NCBI GenBank assembly: GCA_023487035.1 | Contig: JAMDEN010000027.1 | Coordinates: forward strand, 1 to 50,671 | Reading direction: 5' to 3' | DNA length: 50,671 nucleotides | DNA from: Actinomycetota bacterium | GTDB taxonomy: Bacteria > Actinomycetota > Humimicrobiia > Humimicrobiales > Humimicrobiaceae | Part shown: one piece after another, positions 19,800 to 29,072 of the stretch | Layout of the letters: each line of letters opens with the position of its first letter | Position numbering within the stretch: position 1 is the first letter of the stretch | Notes under the pieces: generated by a model | The model's database searches: none | Seen by the model: only the letters and a program-made list of their open reading frames with translations | Told to the model about the DNA's origin: nothing | Made by a program: the position numbers and the translations under genes

Positions 19800-20120
19800 A
19801 TGGCAAGATATGGCATGATTTGGAAAATAAAACCTGAATTAAAAGAAGAATACAAAAAAGATCATGATAATATTTGGCCTGATATGAAAAAAGCATTAAA
19901 GGATTGTGGATATAGGAATTATTCAATATATTTTAGAAAAGACGGCACAATGTTTGCTTATCTGGAACATGATAATTTAGAAGAAGGCAGCAAAAAAATG
20001 GCAGCTACTGAAGTTAATACAAGATGGCAGAAAGCAATGGCTAAATATTTTGTAAACAGTGATCCCACGATTCTTGGACCTGAAATAGAAATGCTTGAAG
20101 AAGTTTTTCATATTGATTAA
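19800..20120 (+). CDS. rhaM: L-rhamnose mutarotase
   Basis: MARYGMIWKIKPELKEEYKKDHDNIWPDMKKALKDCGYRNYSIYFR...; typical ~105 aa RhaM pattern. Confidence 0.93.
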   Translation: MARYGMIWKIKPELKEEYKKDHDNIWPDMKKALKDCGYRNYSIYFRKDGTMFAYLEHDNLEEGSKKMAATEVNTRWQKAMAKYFVNSDPTILGPEIEMLEEVFHID

Positions 20121-20122
20121 TT

Positions 20123-20168
20123 ATGTCACGGGGACGTATAATTTGACATGATTACCAAAGAGATGTCA
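20123..20168. repeat. Probable REP/RAYT-associated palindromic remnant (ATGTCACGGGGACGTATAATTTGACAT)
   Basis: ATGTCA...GGGGACG...TGACAT inverted motif, with a further ATGTCA at 20163; no transposase gene nearby. Confidence 0.5.
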
Positions 20169-20474
20169 AGTTAATAGTTTTCCTGCAATCTCAACTCATG
20201 CTTCTGCGTATAATTTGATAAATAATATTTTATAAAAATAATATAGTTAGAATTATTCCTGCTGGTTTAAAAGATATTTATAAATATCATAAATATCATG
20301 TTTATATTTTTATATTTACATTTTATACTATATAAAAATTCAAGTCTTGTATCCATTTTAGGCTCATTTCTCGCTATGTAAAAGAAGTAAAGCAAATATT
20401 TACAAATCACCGAAACTATTAACTCGCCTTAACGTCTTTTTATTAAACCGTATTTAAAATTAATTGGGGGATTT

Positions 20475-21626
20475 ATGAGATATTTATTAACAGAAGAACA
20501 AAAAATGATAGTTGAAATTTGTAGAAGAATAGTAGAAGAAAGAATTATTCCTGTAAGAGCTGAATTAGATGAGAAAATGATTTTTCCTGCAGAAATAATA
20601 GCTGAAATTGGCAGAAGTGATCTTTTCAGATTATTTATTCCTGAAAAATATGGGGGAATGGGAACAGGTATTTTTGAGGTATGTCTTGCAACTGAAGAAT
20701 TAAGCAGGGGTGATTTAAGTGTAGCGACAACGTATGCTGCAAGCGGCCTTGGCTTTATACCAATAATTTTAATGGGCAGCGAAGAACAGAAAGAAAGATA
20801 TCTTCCGCAACTTGCAAGTGGAGAAAAGCTCGCAGCTTTTGGACTAACCGAGGCGGATGCTGGAAGTGATGTAAGTGCAATTAGAACAACAGCAGTTAAA
20901 GATGGTAATTATTATATTTTAAATGGAACAAAACAATGGATAACAAACGGTGGAGAAGCAGATATTTATACTGTTTTTGCTAAAACTGATCCCTCAAGAG
21001 GAGCAAGAGGGGTTAGCGCTTTCATAGTTGAAAAAGGAACAGAAGGTTTCGAATTTGGAAAGAAAGAAAATAAACTTGGAATAAGAGCTTCTGCAACAAG
21101 AGAATTAATATTTAATGATTGTAAAGTTCCAAAAGAAAATCTTATATCTAAAGAAGGTATGGGTTTTATCATAATAATGAAAACCTTTGATCAATCAAGA
21201 CCTGCTGTTGGGGCTCAAGCTGTTGGAGTAGCACAAGCAGCATTAGAAGAAGCGTTAAATTATTCAAAGATAAGATTTCAGTTTGATTCTTCGATATCAT
21301 CTTTTCAGGCAATTCAGCATATGCTTGCTGATATGGCAACCAATGTTGAAGCAGCAAGATCACTTGTTTATTATACTGCACAAGCAATTGATAATGGTGA
21401 GAAAGATATTTCAAGATTATCTGCAATGTCTAAATTATTTGCTTCAGATATGGCAATGAAAGTTACTACAGATGCAGTGCAAATATTTGGAGGCTACGGA
21501 TTTATGAAAGATTACCCGGTTGAGAAAATGATGAGAGATGCAAAAATAACTCAGATATATGAAGGAACCAATCAGATTCAGCGAAATATAATAGCACTTG
21601 ACCTTATAAAAAAAGGTTTTATTTAA
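20475..21626 (+). CDS. Acyl-CoA dehydrogenase
   Basis: AFGLTEADAGSDVSAIRTTA, KQWITNGGEADIYTVFAKT, QIFGGYGFMKDYPVEKMMRDAKITQIYEGTNQIQRNII. Confidence 0.96.
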   Translation: MRYLLTEEQKMIVEICRRIVEERIIPVRAELDEKMIFPAEIIAEIGRSDLFRLFIPEKYGGMGTGIFEVCLATEELSRGDLSVATTYAASGLGFIPIILMGSEEQKERYLPQLASGEKLAAFGLTEADAGSDVSAIRTTAVKDGNYYILNGTKQWITNGGEADIYTVFAKTDPSRGARGVSAFIVEKGTEGFEFGKKENKLGIRASATRELIFNDCKVPKENLISKEGMGFIIIMKTFDQSRPAVGAQAVGVAQAALEEALNYSKIRFQFDSSISSFQAIQHMLADMATNVEAARSLVYYTAQAIDNGEKDISRLSAMSKLFASDMAMKVTTDAVQIFGGYGFMKDYPVEKMMRDAKITQIYEGTNQIQRNIIALDLIKKGFI

Positions 21627-21785
21627 AATTTTAAAATTATAATTTTTATAAGAATTATAAAATTTATTATCTTATTTTCTAAGAGGTAATCAGGATTATT
21701 AATAAAAAGGTAATATTTTTTTAATAAAAATTATATGCAGGAGTTTTAAAAATATTAACAATAAATAACAGGATTATTAAATATA

Positions 21786-22610
21786 ATGGCCGATAAGTTA
21801 ACAATTATAGTATGTATAAAACAAGTACCAGGTATAACTGAAATTAAAATAAATCCAGAAACGAACACTCTTATAAGAGAAGGGATTGAAAATATAATAA
21901 ATCCGTTTGATACATATGCGATAGAAGAAGGTGTTAGACTAAAAGAAAGATTTTTATCTGATACTAATAATATTAATTCAGATATTCAGGTTATTGCTAT
22001 CAGCATGGGTCCGCCCCAGTCAAAAGAAATTTTAAAAGAGGCAATTTCACTTGGAGTTGATAATGGGATTTTACTCTCTGACAGGGCTTTTGCCGGTTCA
22101 GATACATGGGCAACTGCTTATACTTTGTCAAAGGCAATTAAAAAAATTGAAGGCTGGAAAATCATAATTCTTGGCAAGCAAACACTTGATGGCGATACAG
22201 GTCAAGTTGGTCCGGAGCTTGCTCAAATTTTAAATATACCTTTTTTAGGATATGCAAGCAAAATTGTAGAAATTGATAAAAATAAAATAATAATAAAAAG
22301 GCTTATGGAAGACAGATATGAAACATTTGAAATGAAGCTTCCTGTTGCAATATCTGTTGGCAAGGACATAAATATTCCCAGAATTCCTTCGCTTAGAGGA
22401 AAAATGAAAGCTAAAAGTGCAGATATACCTGTTTGGGATAATAAACACCTGGGTTTGGATGAAAAAGAATGCGGACTTAATGGTTCTTATACTCAGGTAA
22501 TAAAAATATTTACTCCTGAACATAAACATGAAATTAAAATCATAAAAGGGACACCAGAAGAACAAGTTAATGAGATATATTCTAGATTAAAAGAATTAAA
22601 TTTAATTTAA
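21786..22610 (+). CDS. etfB: Electron transfer flavoprotein beta subunit (FixA/EtfB)
   Basis: CIKQVPG, INPFDTYAIEEGVRLKE, GKQTLDGDTGQVGPELAQILNIP. Confidence 0.95.
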   Translation: MADKLTIIVCIKQVPGITEIKINPETNTLIREGIENIINPFDTYAIEEGVRLKERFLSDTNNINSDIQVIAISMGPPQSKEILKEAISLGVDNGILLSDRAFAGSDTWATAYTLSKAIKKIEGWKIIILGKQTLDGDTGQVGPELAQILNIPFLGYASKIVEIDKNKIIIKRLMEDRYETFEMKLPVAISVGKDINIPRIPSLRGKMKAKSADIPVWDNKHLGLDEKECGLNGSYTQVIKIFTPEHKHEIKIIKGTPEEQVNEIYSRLKELNLI

Positions 22611-22731
22611 TTTATGAATTTAGTTTATGAATTGGCTTTTTAAAGAATTTATTATTTTTTTGAATCTAATTTAATAAGAATCTAATTTAATAAGAATTTA
22701 ATTAAATAAGAAATTGGAGAATTTGTTTTAA

Positions 22732-23985
22732 ATGGAAATAAAAGTTGACATTCAGAAATGCACTGGTTGTGGAATATGCAAAAATTATTGTATGTATGAT
22801 GCAATAGAAATAATTAATAAAAAGGCAATAATAAATGAAAATTGTATTTATTGTGGAGCATGTGTAGAATCCTGCAAATATAATGCAATTGAAATTACAA
22901 GCGATAATAAGATTGAAAAAGATTTTTCTGATTACAAGGGTGTATGTGTTTTTCTTGAAACACATGATAATAAAATTATTGATGTAGGTTTTGAACTTTT
23001 AAGTACTGGTAAAATTCTTGCAAATAATCTTGGAGTTAATTTATCTGCTGTTTTGATTTGTGATAACGAACCATTGAATTTGTATGATGTTTTTAAATTC
23101 GGACTGAACGAGCTTTTTTTTGTAAAAAGCAATATTTTTATAAACAATACAGATGATATTTTTGCAAAAGCATTAGTGCAAGTTATAAATAAATATAAAC
23201 CGGAGATTTTTCTTGCTGGTGCAACAATGTTTGGAAGAACATTAATTCCAAAAGTTGCTGCAATAATTAAAACAGGCTTAACTGCTGATTGCACAGCATT
23301 ATCCATTGATAATGATAAAAAAATTCTCCTTCAGACAAGACCTACATTTGGAGGAAATATTCTGGCAACCATTGTTACTAAAAATTCAAGACCCCAAATG
23401 GCAACTGTAAGGCCTCATGTAATGGAAATTAAGTATGAAAACAAAACTAATGATACAGATAACAATCAGAATAATAATAATGAAAAAGGTTTATCACTTT
23501 CTGATTATCGAAACAAAATAAAATATATAGAAATTGATGAATCAAAATTTAAAACAAAATATAAATTAATCAGCAAGGAAAAAGAAACAGAAGAAAAAAT
23601 AAATTTAAATGATTATGATGTAATAGTTTCAGGCGGAAGAGGTCTTGGTGGTGCAGATAAATTTAAAATGTTAAAGGAACTTGCAGAGCTGCTGGGTGGG
23701 GTAGTAGGAGCTTCAAGAGCAGCAGTTGATTCTAACTGGATATCATATCCTCATCAAGTCGGGCAAACCGGAAAAACAGTTAATCCGAAATTATATATTG
23801 CAGTAGGAATTTCAGGGGCAATTCAGCATCTTGCAGGTATGCAAACTTCAGATATGATAATTGCTATAAACAAGGATCCCAATGCACCGATATTTAAAGT
23901 TGCTAATTATGGTATTGTGGGGGATATGTTTGATATTATACCTAAGCTTATTAACAAAATTAAAGCTGGCAAACCCATAATTTAA
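22732..23985 (+). CDS. etfA: Electron transfer flavoprotein alpha subunit with N-terminal 2x[4Fe-4S] ferredoxin domain
   Basis: CTGCGICKNYC and CIYCGACVESC clusters, then EtfA with VSGGRGLGG, GASRAAVDSNWI, QVGQTGKTVNPKLYIAVGISGAIQH. Confidence 0.95.
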   Translation: MEIKVDIQKCTGCGICKNYCMYDAIEIINKKAIINENCIYCGACVESCKYNAIEITSDNKIEKDFSDYKGVCVFLETHDNKIIDVGFELLSTGKILANNLGVNLSAVLICDNEPLNLYDVFKFGLNELFFVKSNIFINNTDDIFAKALVQVINKYKPEIFLAGATMFGRTLIPKVAAIIKTGLTADCTALSIDNDKKILLQTRPTFGGNILATIVTKNSRPQMATVRPHVMEIKYENKTNDTDNNQNNNNEKGLSLSDYRNKIKYIEIDESKFKTKYKLISKEKETEEKINLNDYDVIVSGGRGLGGADKFKMLKELAELLGGVVGASRAAVDSNWISYPHQVGQTGKTVNPKLYIAVGISGAIQHLAGMQTSDMIIAINKDPNAPIFKVANYGIVGDMFDIIPKLINKIKAGKPII

Positions 23986-24048
23986 AAAGTTGGTAAAATA
24001 ATTTTAATTTAAAATTTTTTTTAAAATAAAAAATACTTGACTATTTAC

Positions 24049-24070
24049 TACTAAATCAATAGACTTAGTA
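24049..24070. promoter_or_regulatory. 22-bp palindromic operator candidate upstream of DoxX-like gene
   Basis: TACTAAaTCaataGAcTTAGTA; overlaps a possible -35 (TAGACT, 24060-24065) spaced 17 bp from TATAAA (24083-24088); Rrf2-family gene lies ~1 kb downstream. Confidence 0.5.
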
Positions 24071-24145
24071 ATAATTATAGTGTATAAATAATAATTCAAA
24101 ATATTAATAAAATATTAATAAAAGAAAAAGAAAGGGAGGTATTTT

Positions 24146-24661
24146 ATGGGCAAAGATGTTTCTATTGAAGAAAGCAAGGGTTTAAAAATTGTTCTTGCTA
24201 TTGCAAGATATGTTATGGCATTTCAATTTCTTTGGGCATTTATTGATAAGTTATTTGGTCTTGGATTTGCTACTCCTTCAGGAAAAGGTTGGATTTCTGG
24301 TGGCTCTCCAACATTTGGTTTTTTAAAAAAGGGTGCAACAGGACCATTTACTCCAATTTTTAATGCAATTGGTGGAACAGGTATCATAGACTGGTTATTC
24401 ATGTTAGCACTTTTATTTATAGGGCTAGCTTTGCTTTTAGGAATCGCAATGAAGATAGGAGCAATTTCAGGTTCGATTTTAATGTTTTTTATGTGGGCTG
24501 CAACACTTCCAAAACCAAATAATATTCTTCAAATTGATGAACATGTTGTATATATATTAGTGTTATTAATATTGATGTTTTTAAAAGCAGGCCAAATTGC
24601 AGGTCTTGGAAAATCATGGTCTAATACCAGACTTGTTAAAAGATTCCCGGGATTTGAATAA
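24146..24661 (+). CDS. DoxX-family-like membrane protein
   Basis: About four TM segments, ARYVMAFQFLWAFIDKL, LGIAMKIGAISGSILMFFMWAATLP. Confidence 0.75.
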   Translation: MGKDVSIEESKGLKIVLAIARYVMAFQFLWAFIDKLFGLGFATPSGKGWISGGSPTFGFLKKGATGPFTPIFNAIGGTGIIDWLFMLALLFIGLALLLGIAMKIGAISGSILMFFMWAATLPKPNNILQIDEHVVYILVLLILMFLKAGQIAGLGKSWSNTRLVKRFPGFE

Positions 24662-25077
24662 TAATTAAATATTTTAAATGCCAGATTTTAATAATTAAAT
24701 AATTTAATGATTAAATAAAAATAATTTGCTTTTTGAAAATTAAAGAAATCAGTTTTAATATGCGATGTAATTTCAATGAATTTAAATTTTAAAAAATCTT
24801 TTTTATATATTTTATTTTTTATATAATTATACTAATAGCAATGATAGCTGTTTAATTTTATTGTTTGGTTTCAGATTTTATATTTTTTTTAATTTTTTTA
24901 TTTATTTAAATTAATTTTTAAAAAAATTAAAATAATATAAAGAGCACGAAGATCATAAAGAGCAATAAATCAAAAAAGAACAAGATATATTATATTGATA
25001 TATAGAACGAAACAGTTATTAAAGCTATGATATAACAAATATATAAAAAAAATATATTAGTAATTTTTTTATAAGCA

Positions 25078-25500
25078 ATGAAATTATCAACCAGAGGCAG
25101 ATACAGTACAAGGTTTATGATAGAATTGGCTCTTTATTATAATAAAGGGCCAATTCTTTTAAAAGAAATATGCAAGTCACAACAAATTTCTTTAAAATAT
25201 CTTTCTCAGCTTGTAATTCCTTTAAAAATTGCAGGACTGATTAAAACTTCACGTGGAGCACATGGTGGTTATTTTTTAGCAAGACCTCCTGAAGAAATAA
25301 AATTAAGTGAAATAATTACTGCAGTTGAAGGGTCATTAAACCCGGTAGAATGCATTGACAACCCTGAAATTTGTGAAAGGTCCGATAATTGTGTAACAAA
25401 AGCTATTTGGGCTGAAGTTGGAAAAAAATGCCTTGAAACACTTAGCTTTTACACATTAAAAAAGATGATAGAGCTTCAAAAAGAAATGTCAGGAAAGTAA
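25078..25500 (+). CDS. Rrf2-family transcriptional regulator with cysteine cluster
   Basis: MKLSTRGRYSTRFMIELALYY, LKYLSQLVIPLKIAGLIKTSRGAHGGYFLARPPEEI, CIDNPEICERSDNC. Confidence 0.95.
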   Translation: MKLSTRGRYSTRFMIELALYYNKGPILLKEICKSQQISLKYLSQLVIPLKIAGLIKTSRGAHGGYFLARPPEEIKLSEIITAVEGSLNPVECIDNPEICERSDNCVTKAIWAEVGKKCLETLSFYTLKKMIELQKEMSGK

Positions 25501-25717
25501 TATAATATAAATTATTCTCATATAAATTTTTCAACTGGAATTTATTTTAAAAGTGCAGGAAATCCAAATTGCGCAACGAAAGAATTTGGGGAATCTATTC
25601 ATAAAATGACTGTTAATGGGCTGGTTGATGTAATTAAGGAGTTTTATAAGGTGCAGGTTAAGCTTGAGAAAAGAACACTTCACAGGAAATGCCAGAAATC
25701 TTAAATTCATAAAGGAT

Positions 25718-26140
25718 TTAATTAACCTTGAAGGGAATTGATTTTATTTGTAAGCCATTCATGAATACTTTGACTTCATAGTTACCATAAGGAAAACCTT
25801 GTGATATTTTTATTTTAAATATCTTGTTTCCGCTGAATTTGTTCTCGGGCATAAAACTTTTATTATCTATCTCAAGTCCCTTATCAAGGTAAGTCCACTT
25901 AACAGAAATGTTATCTGTTTTTTGCATGTTTTTTACTTTTATTACAAGATAAATTTCTTTAGTTCCTTCTTTAAATGTATCTGTTTGTGCTGTCGGGTTT
26001 CCATTTGCATCCAGATTAGCTGTAAGAATTATTCCGTCTATGCTTACCGGTTCTTCTTTAAGGCAACCATTAGCAAAAATTAACGAAATTATGCTTATTA
26101 CTAATATTAAAATTAAAAGCAGTGTTTTTAAAAATTTCAT
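25718..26140 (-). CDS. Hypothetical lipoprotein
   Basis: Signal peptide with lipobox-like LIFANGC; remainder unrecognised. Confidence 0.7.
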   Translation of the reverse strand: MKFLKTLLLILILVISIISLIFANGCLKEEPVSIDGIILTANLDANGNPTAQTDTFKEGTKEIYLVIKVKNMQKTDNISVKWTYLDKGLEIDNKSFMPENKFSGNKIFKIKISQGFPYGNYEVKVFMNGLQIKSIPFKVN

Positions 26141-26420
26141 ATTTTTTTAAAAGTTAAATAAAAGTAAATTATTAAAAATAAATAAAAAAGTTTAAAAAAG
26201 CATAAATATGAAAAAATATTAAATTTTTAATCTCTTTTTTATTATATTATACTTAAAATTTAAATTATTAACATAAAATAAAATTTAAATTAGAAAAATA
26301 TTTTAAATTATGTTTTTATGTATAAAGATTTTACTTATATAATTATATTTCAGATATGTTTTGATTACCTTTAAAAAAAGTAATTTTAATAAGGTAGCTT
26401 TATTATTATTTAAATAGTAG

Positions 26421-27161
26421 TTGCTGTATTCAAATTTTATGGAAACAGAAGATAAAAGGGAAAAATTAAAGCAGTATTATTTTTTAATTAAGGGCTGCAG
26501 CAAATGTAATCTTGCTCAAACAAGGACAAATTTTGTTTTTGGTAGTGGTAATGCAAATTCAAAAATATTGTTTGTTGGAGAAGCTCCAGGTAAAAACGAA
26601 GATTTGCAGGGTAAACCTTTTGTAGGTCCGGCTGGTAAGCTACTTGATGAGTTATTGAGTATAATAAATTTAACAAGAAACGAAGTGTTCATTGCTAATG
26701 TTTTAAAATGCAGACCACCTCAAAACAGAGATCCAAAGCTTGAAGAAATAGATGTATGTAAAAATTATTTATTTAAGCAGATAGAAATAATAAATCCAAT
26801 TATAATATGTACTTTGGGAAAATATTCCACGCAGTTGCTTTTAAATACTGATGAAGGAATAACCGGGCTTAGAGGCAGGGTTTTTAAAATTGATGGCAGA
26901 TATATCCTTCCAATAAATCATCCTGCTGCAGCACTTTATACACCTTCAAGATTTGAAATTTTAAAGCTGGATTTTAAAAGAATTTCAAAAGTAATAAAAA
27001 TTATTGAATCAGGTTGTGACGATGCTTCAATTACTGTTGAATATGATTATGGATTTCAGAAGAACATAAGTAAAAGTAATGTTATTAATGATGATAATAA
27101 AAATATTAATAAAAATGACAAAAATGACGATTCTTCAGCCACGCAACTGGGGTTGTTTTAA
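26421..27161 (+). CDS. Type-4 (Fe-S) uracil-DNA glycosylase with Asn/Asp-rich C-terminal tail
   Basis: CSKCNLAQTRTNFVFGSGN, FVGEAPGKNEDLQGKPFVGPAGKLLDELL, NVLKCRPPQNRDP, INHPAAAL. Confidence 0.93.
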   Translation: MLYSNFMETEDKREKLKQYYFLIKGCSKCNLAQTRTNFVFGSGNANSKILFVGEAPGKNEDLQGKPFVGPAGKLLDELLSIINLTRNEVFIANVLKCRPPQNRDPKLEEIDVCKNYLFKQIEIINPIIICTLGKYSTQLLLNTDEGITGLRGRVFKIDGRYILPINHPAAALYTPSRFEILKLDFKRISKVIKIIESGCDDASITVEYDYGFQKNISKSNVINDDNKNINKNDKNDDSSATQLGLF

Positions 27162-27694
27162 TGAAGCTGGAAATTTTATCTTTATCACCTGAAAATACAA
27201 AAAAAATTGGAAATGAACTATCCCGGCTTTTATCACAAGGTGATATTGTTTTTTTGCTTGGGGAACTCGGTGGTGGTAAAACTACTTTTATTTCTGGTGT
27301 AGCAGAAGGGCTTAAAATAAAAAATAGTATTTCAAGTCCAAGTTTTACCTTAATTAATGTATATGATTTTATTAAAGACAACATAGAAAACAGGCTTGTT
27401 CATTGTGATCTTTACAGAATTGATGGTTTTAAAGATATACCCGATATTGGCATAGAAGATTATATTTATGATAAAAAATCTATAGTCTTTATTGAATGGG
27501 GGATTTTTTTAAAAGAAAAAATATCAAAAAATTATTTTGAAATAAAATTTGAATATTTTTTTGAAAACTCAGATTCAGAAAATGAAACACAAGATTTAAA
27601 CCAGAAAAGAAAAATAACATTTATTGCAAATAATTCATACTGGAAACAAAAACTGGAAGTCTTTAAGAAACAAATTAACAACGATATTATTTAG
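27161..27694 (+). CDS. tsaE: tRNA threonylcarbamoyladenosine biosynthesis ATPase TsaE
   Basis: GDIVFLLGELGGGKTTFISGVAEGL, SSPSFTLINVY, HCDLYRI, FIEWG. Confidence 0.94.
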   Translation: MKLEILSLSPENTKKIGNELSRLLSQGDIVFLLGELGGGKTTFISGVAEGLKIKNSISSPSFTLINVYDFIKDNIENRLVHCDLYRIDGFKDIPDIGIEDYIYDKKSIVFIEWGIFLKEKISKNYFEIKFEYFFENSDSENETQDLNQKRKITFIANNSYWKQKLEVFKKQINNDII

Positions 27695-27799
27695 TATCAA
27701 ATTTTTTAATTGTATTAATTATTGCATTATTTGTTGTAGTGCTTGTTACAGTACTTTTTATTTATTATATATGAATAATTATAACTACAAATAAAATAT

Positions 27800-28906
27800 A
27801 TGAGCACAATTTTAGCAATAGACAGCACAACTGAATTATTAAGTATTAGCGTAAGTGAAAATGGCATTATTTTATCAGAGCTAAAAGATGATAAAAGCCG
27901 GAAACATATGGTTAATATTATTAATGATATTGATACTACTTTAAAGAAGGCAAAAAAAACAATTAAAGATATTGACTTATTTTCTGTTAATCTGGGGCCT
28001 GGTGATTTTACTGGTGGAAGAATTGGTATAAGTGTTGTAAAAATATTTTCAATGCTTTCAGATAAACCTGTTTTTGGTTTTAATTGTCTTGATATTTTTT
28101 CAGTAGGTTGTGCTATTACAAATATAGAAGCAATAAAAAATGTTAAGAAAAAATCTAACAATACTATCAATAATATAAATAATAATGTAAACAATAATTC
28201 GAGCGATGAAGTAAATAGCAGTTTTAATGACAATGATTATTTTAATAATAATGGCAATAAGAATAATGAAAATGATGGCTCTGTTTATATTATGCCTTTA
28301 AAAGATGTAAGAAATGATGAAATTTATTTTAGTATTTATGAAGTAAGAAATTTGACGACTAAAAACGACTCGGATAACTTAATTTTTAAATTTGATTATG
28401 ATAACACTCAATATTATATATATAAAAAATTCGGGAATTTTTTAATAAAAAGTGGAGAAGCCAGCAAAAAATTAATTCAGGTTATTAATCAACTTATTAA
28501 TTTTAAAAATTTTTCCTGTTCAACATGCGGTAAAATTTTTAATAAAAATGAAGATGACCGAGATGTTATAAATAATGATTTTTATGATATAAATAATATA
28601 AATGAGAAAAATGTTGATGATAATTTTAAGAGAAATTTAAATAAAGAAGAATTTAAAGGTAAATTTAAAATAATTTTTACAGCTGATGCTGTTAAAAATT
28701 ATAAAGAATTGCTTCAAAATATATCTTTAAATATCAGGATTTTAGATAAAAAAACAAATGTCACTGTCGATATTGATGAAAATAATCTTAATCCTTCTTC
28801 AAGGTATCTTAATTTTTTAGCATATTTTAACTTTACCAGCAATTTGAAATCTCTTCCAATAGCACCTGTGTATGTAAGAAATTTTATTACATTTGGCAAA
28901 AAGTAA
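27800..28906 (+). CDS. tsaB: TsaB-like protein with long Asn-rich insertions
   Basis: ILAIDSTTELLSISV, LFSVNLGPGDFTGGRIGISVVK; located between tsaE and tsaD; insert SNNTINNINNNVNNNSSDEVNSSFNDNDYFNNNGNKNNEN. Confidence 0.88.
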   Translation: MSTILAIDSTTELLSISVSENGIILSELKDDKSRKHMVNIINDIDTTLKKAKKTIKDIDLFSVNLGPGDFTGGRIGISVVKIFSMLSDKPVFGFNCLDIFSVGCAITNIEAIKNVKKKSNNTINNINNNVNNNSSDEVNSSFNDNDYFNNNGNKNNENDGSVYIMPLKDVRNDEIYFSIYEVRNLTTKNDSDNLIFKFDYDNTQYYIYKKFGNFLIKSGEASKKLIQVINQLINFKNFSCSTCGKIFNKNEDDRDVINNDFYDINNINEKNVDDNFKRNLNKEEFKGKFKIIFTADAVKNYKELLQNISLNIRILDKKTNVTVDIDENNLNPSSRYLNFLAYFNFTSNLKSLPIAPVYVRNFITFGKK

Positions 28907-29072
28907 AAATTTAAAGAATAAAAAAATAAAAAATAAAATAAAATAAATAAATTAAAGTAAAAAAATAAAAAAGAATTATAAAATCAGGATTAAAAAAAAT
29001 ATATATAAATAAAATAAAGCAAAAAAATATTAAAGTAAGAAAAATATTAAGTTAAAAAAATAAGAATTAAAA

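Noticed and set aside
22245-22965. Minus-strand ORFs opposite etfB/etfA
   Set aside because: Overlap well-supported plus-strand genes; no independent evidence.
27727-28233. 168-aa minus-strand ORF opposite tsaB
   Set aside because: Leu/Phe/Ile-rich translation is the antisense of the Asn-rich insert; apparent TM character is a composition artefact.
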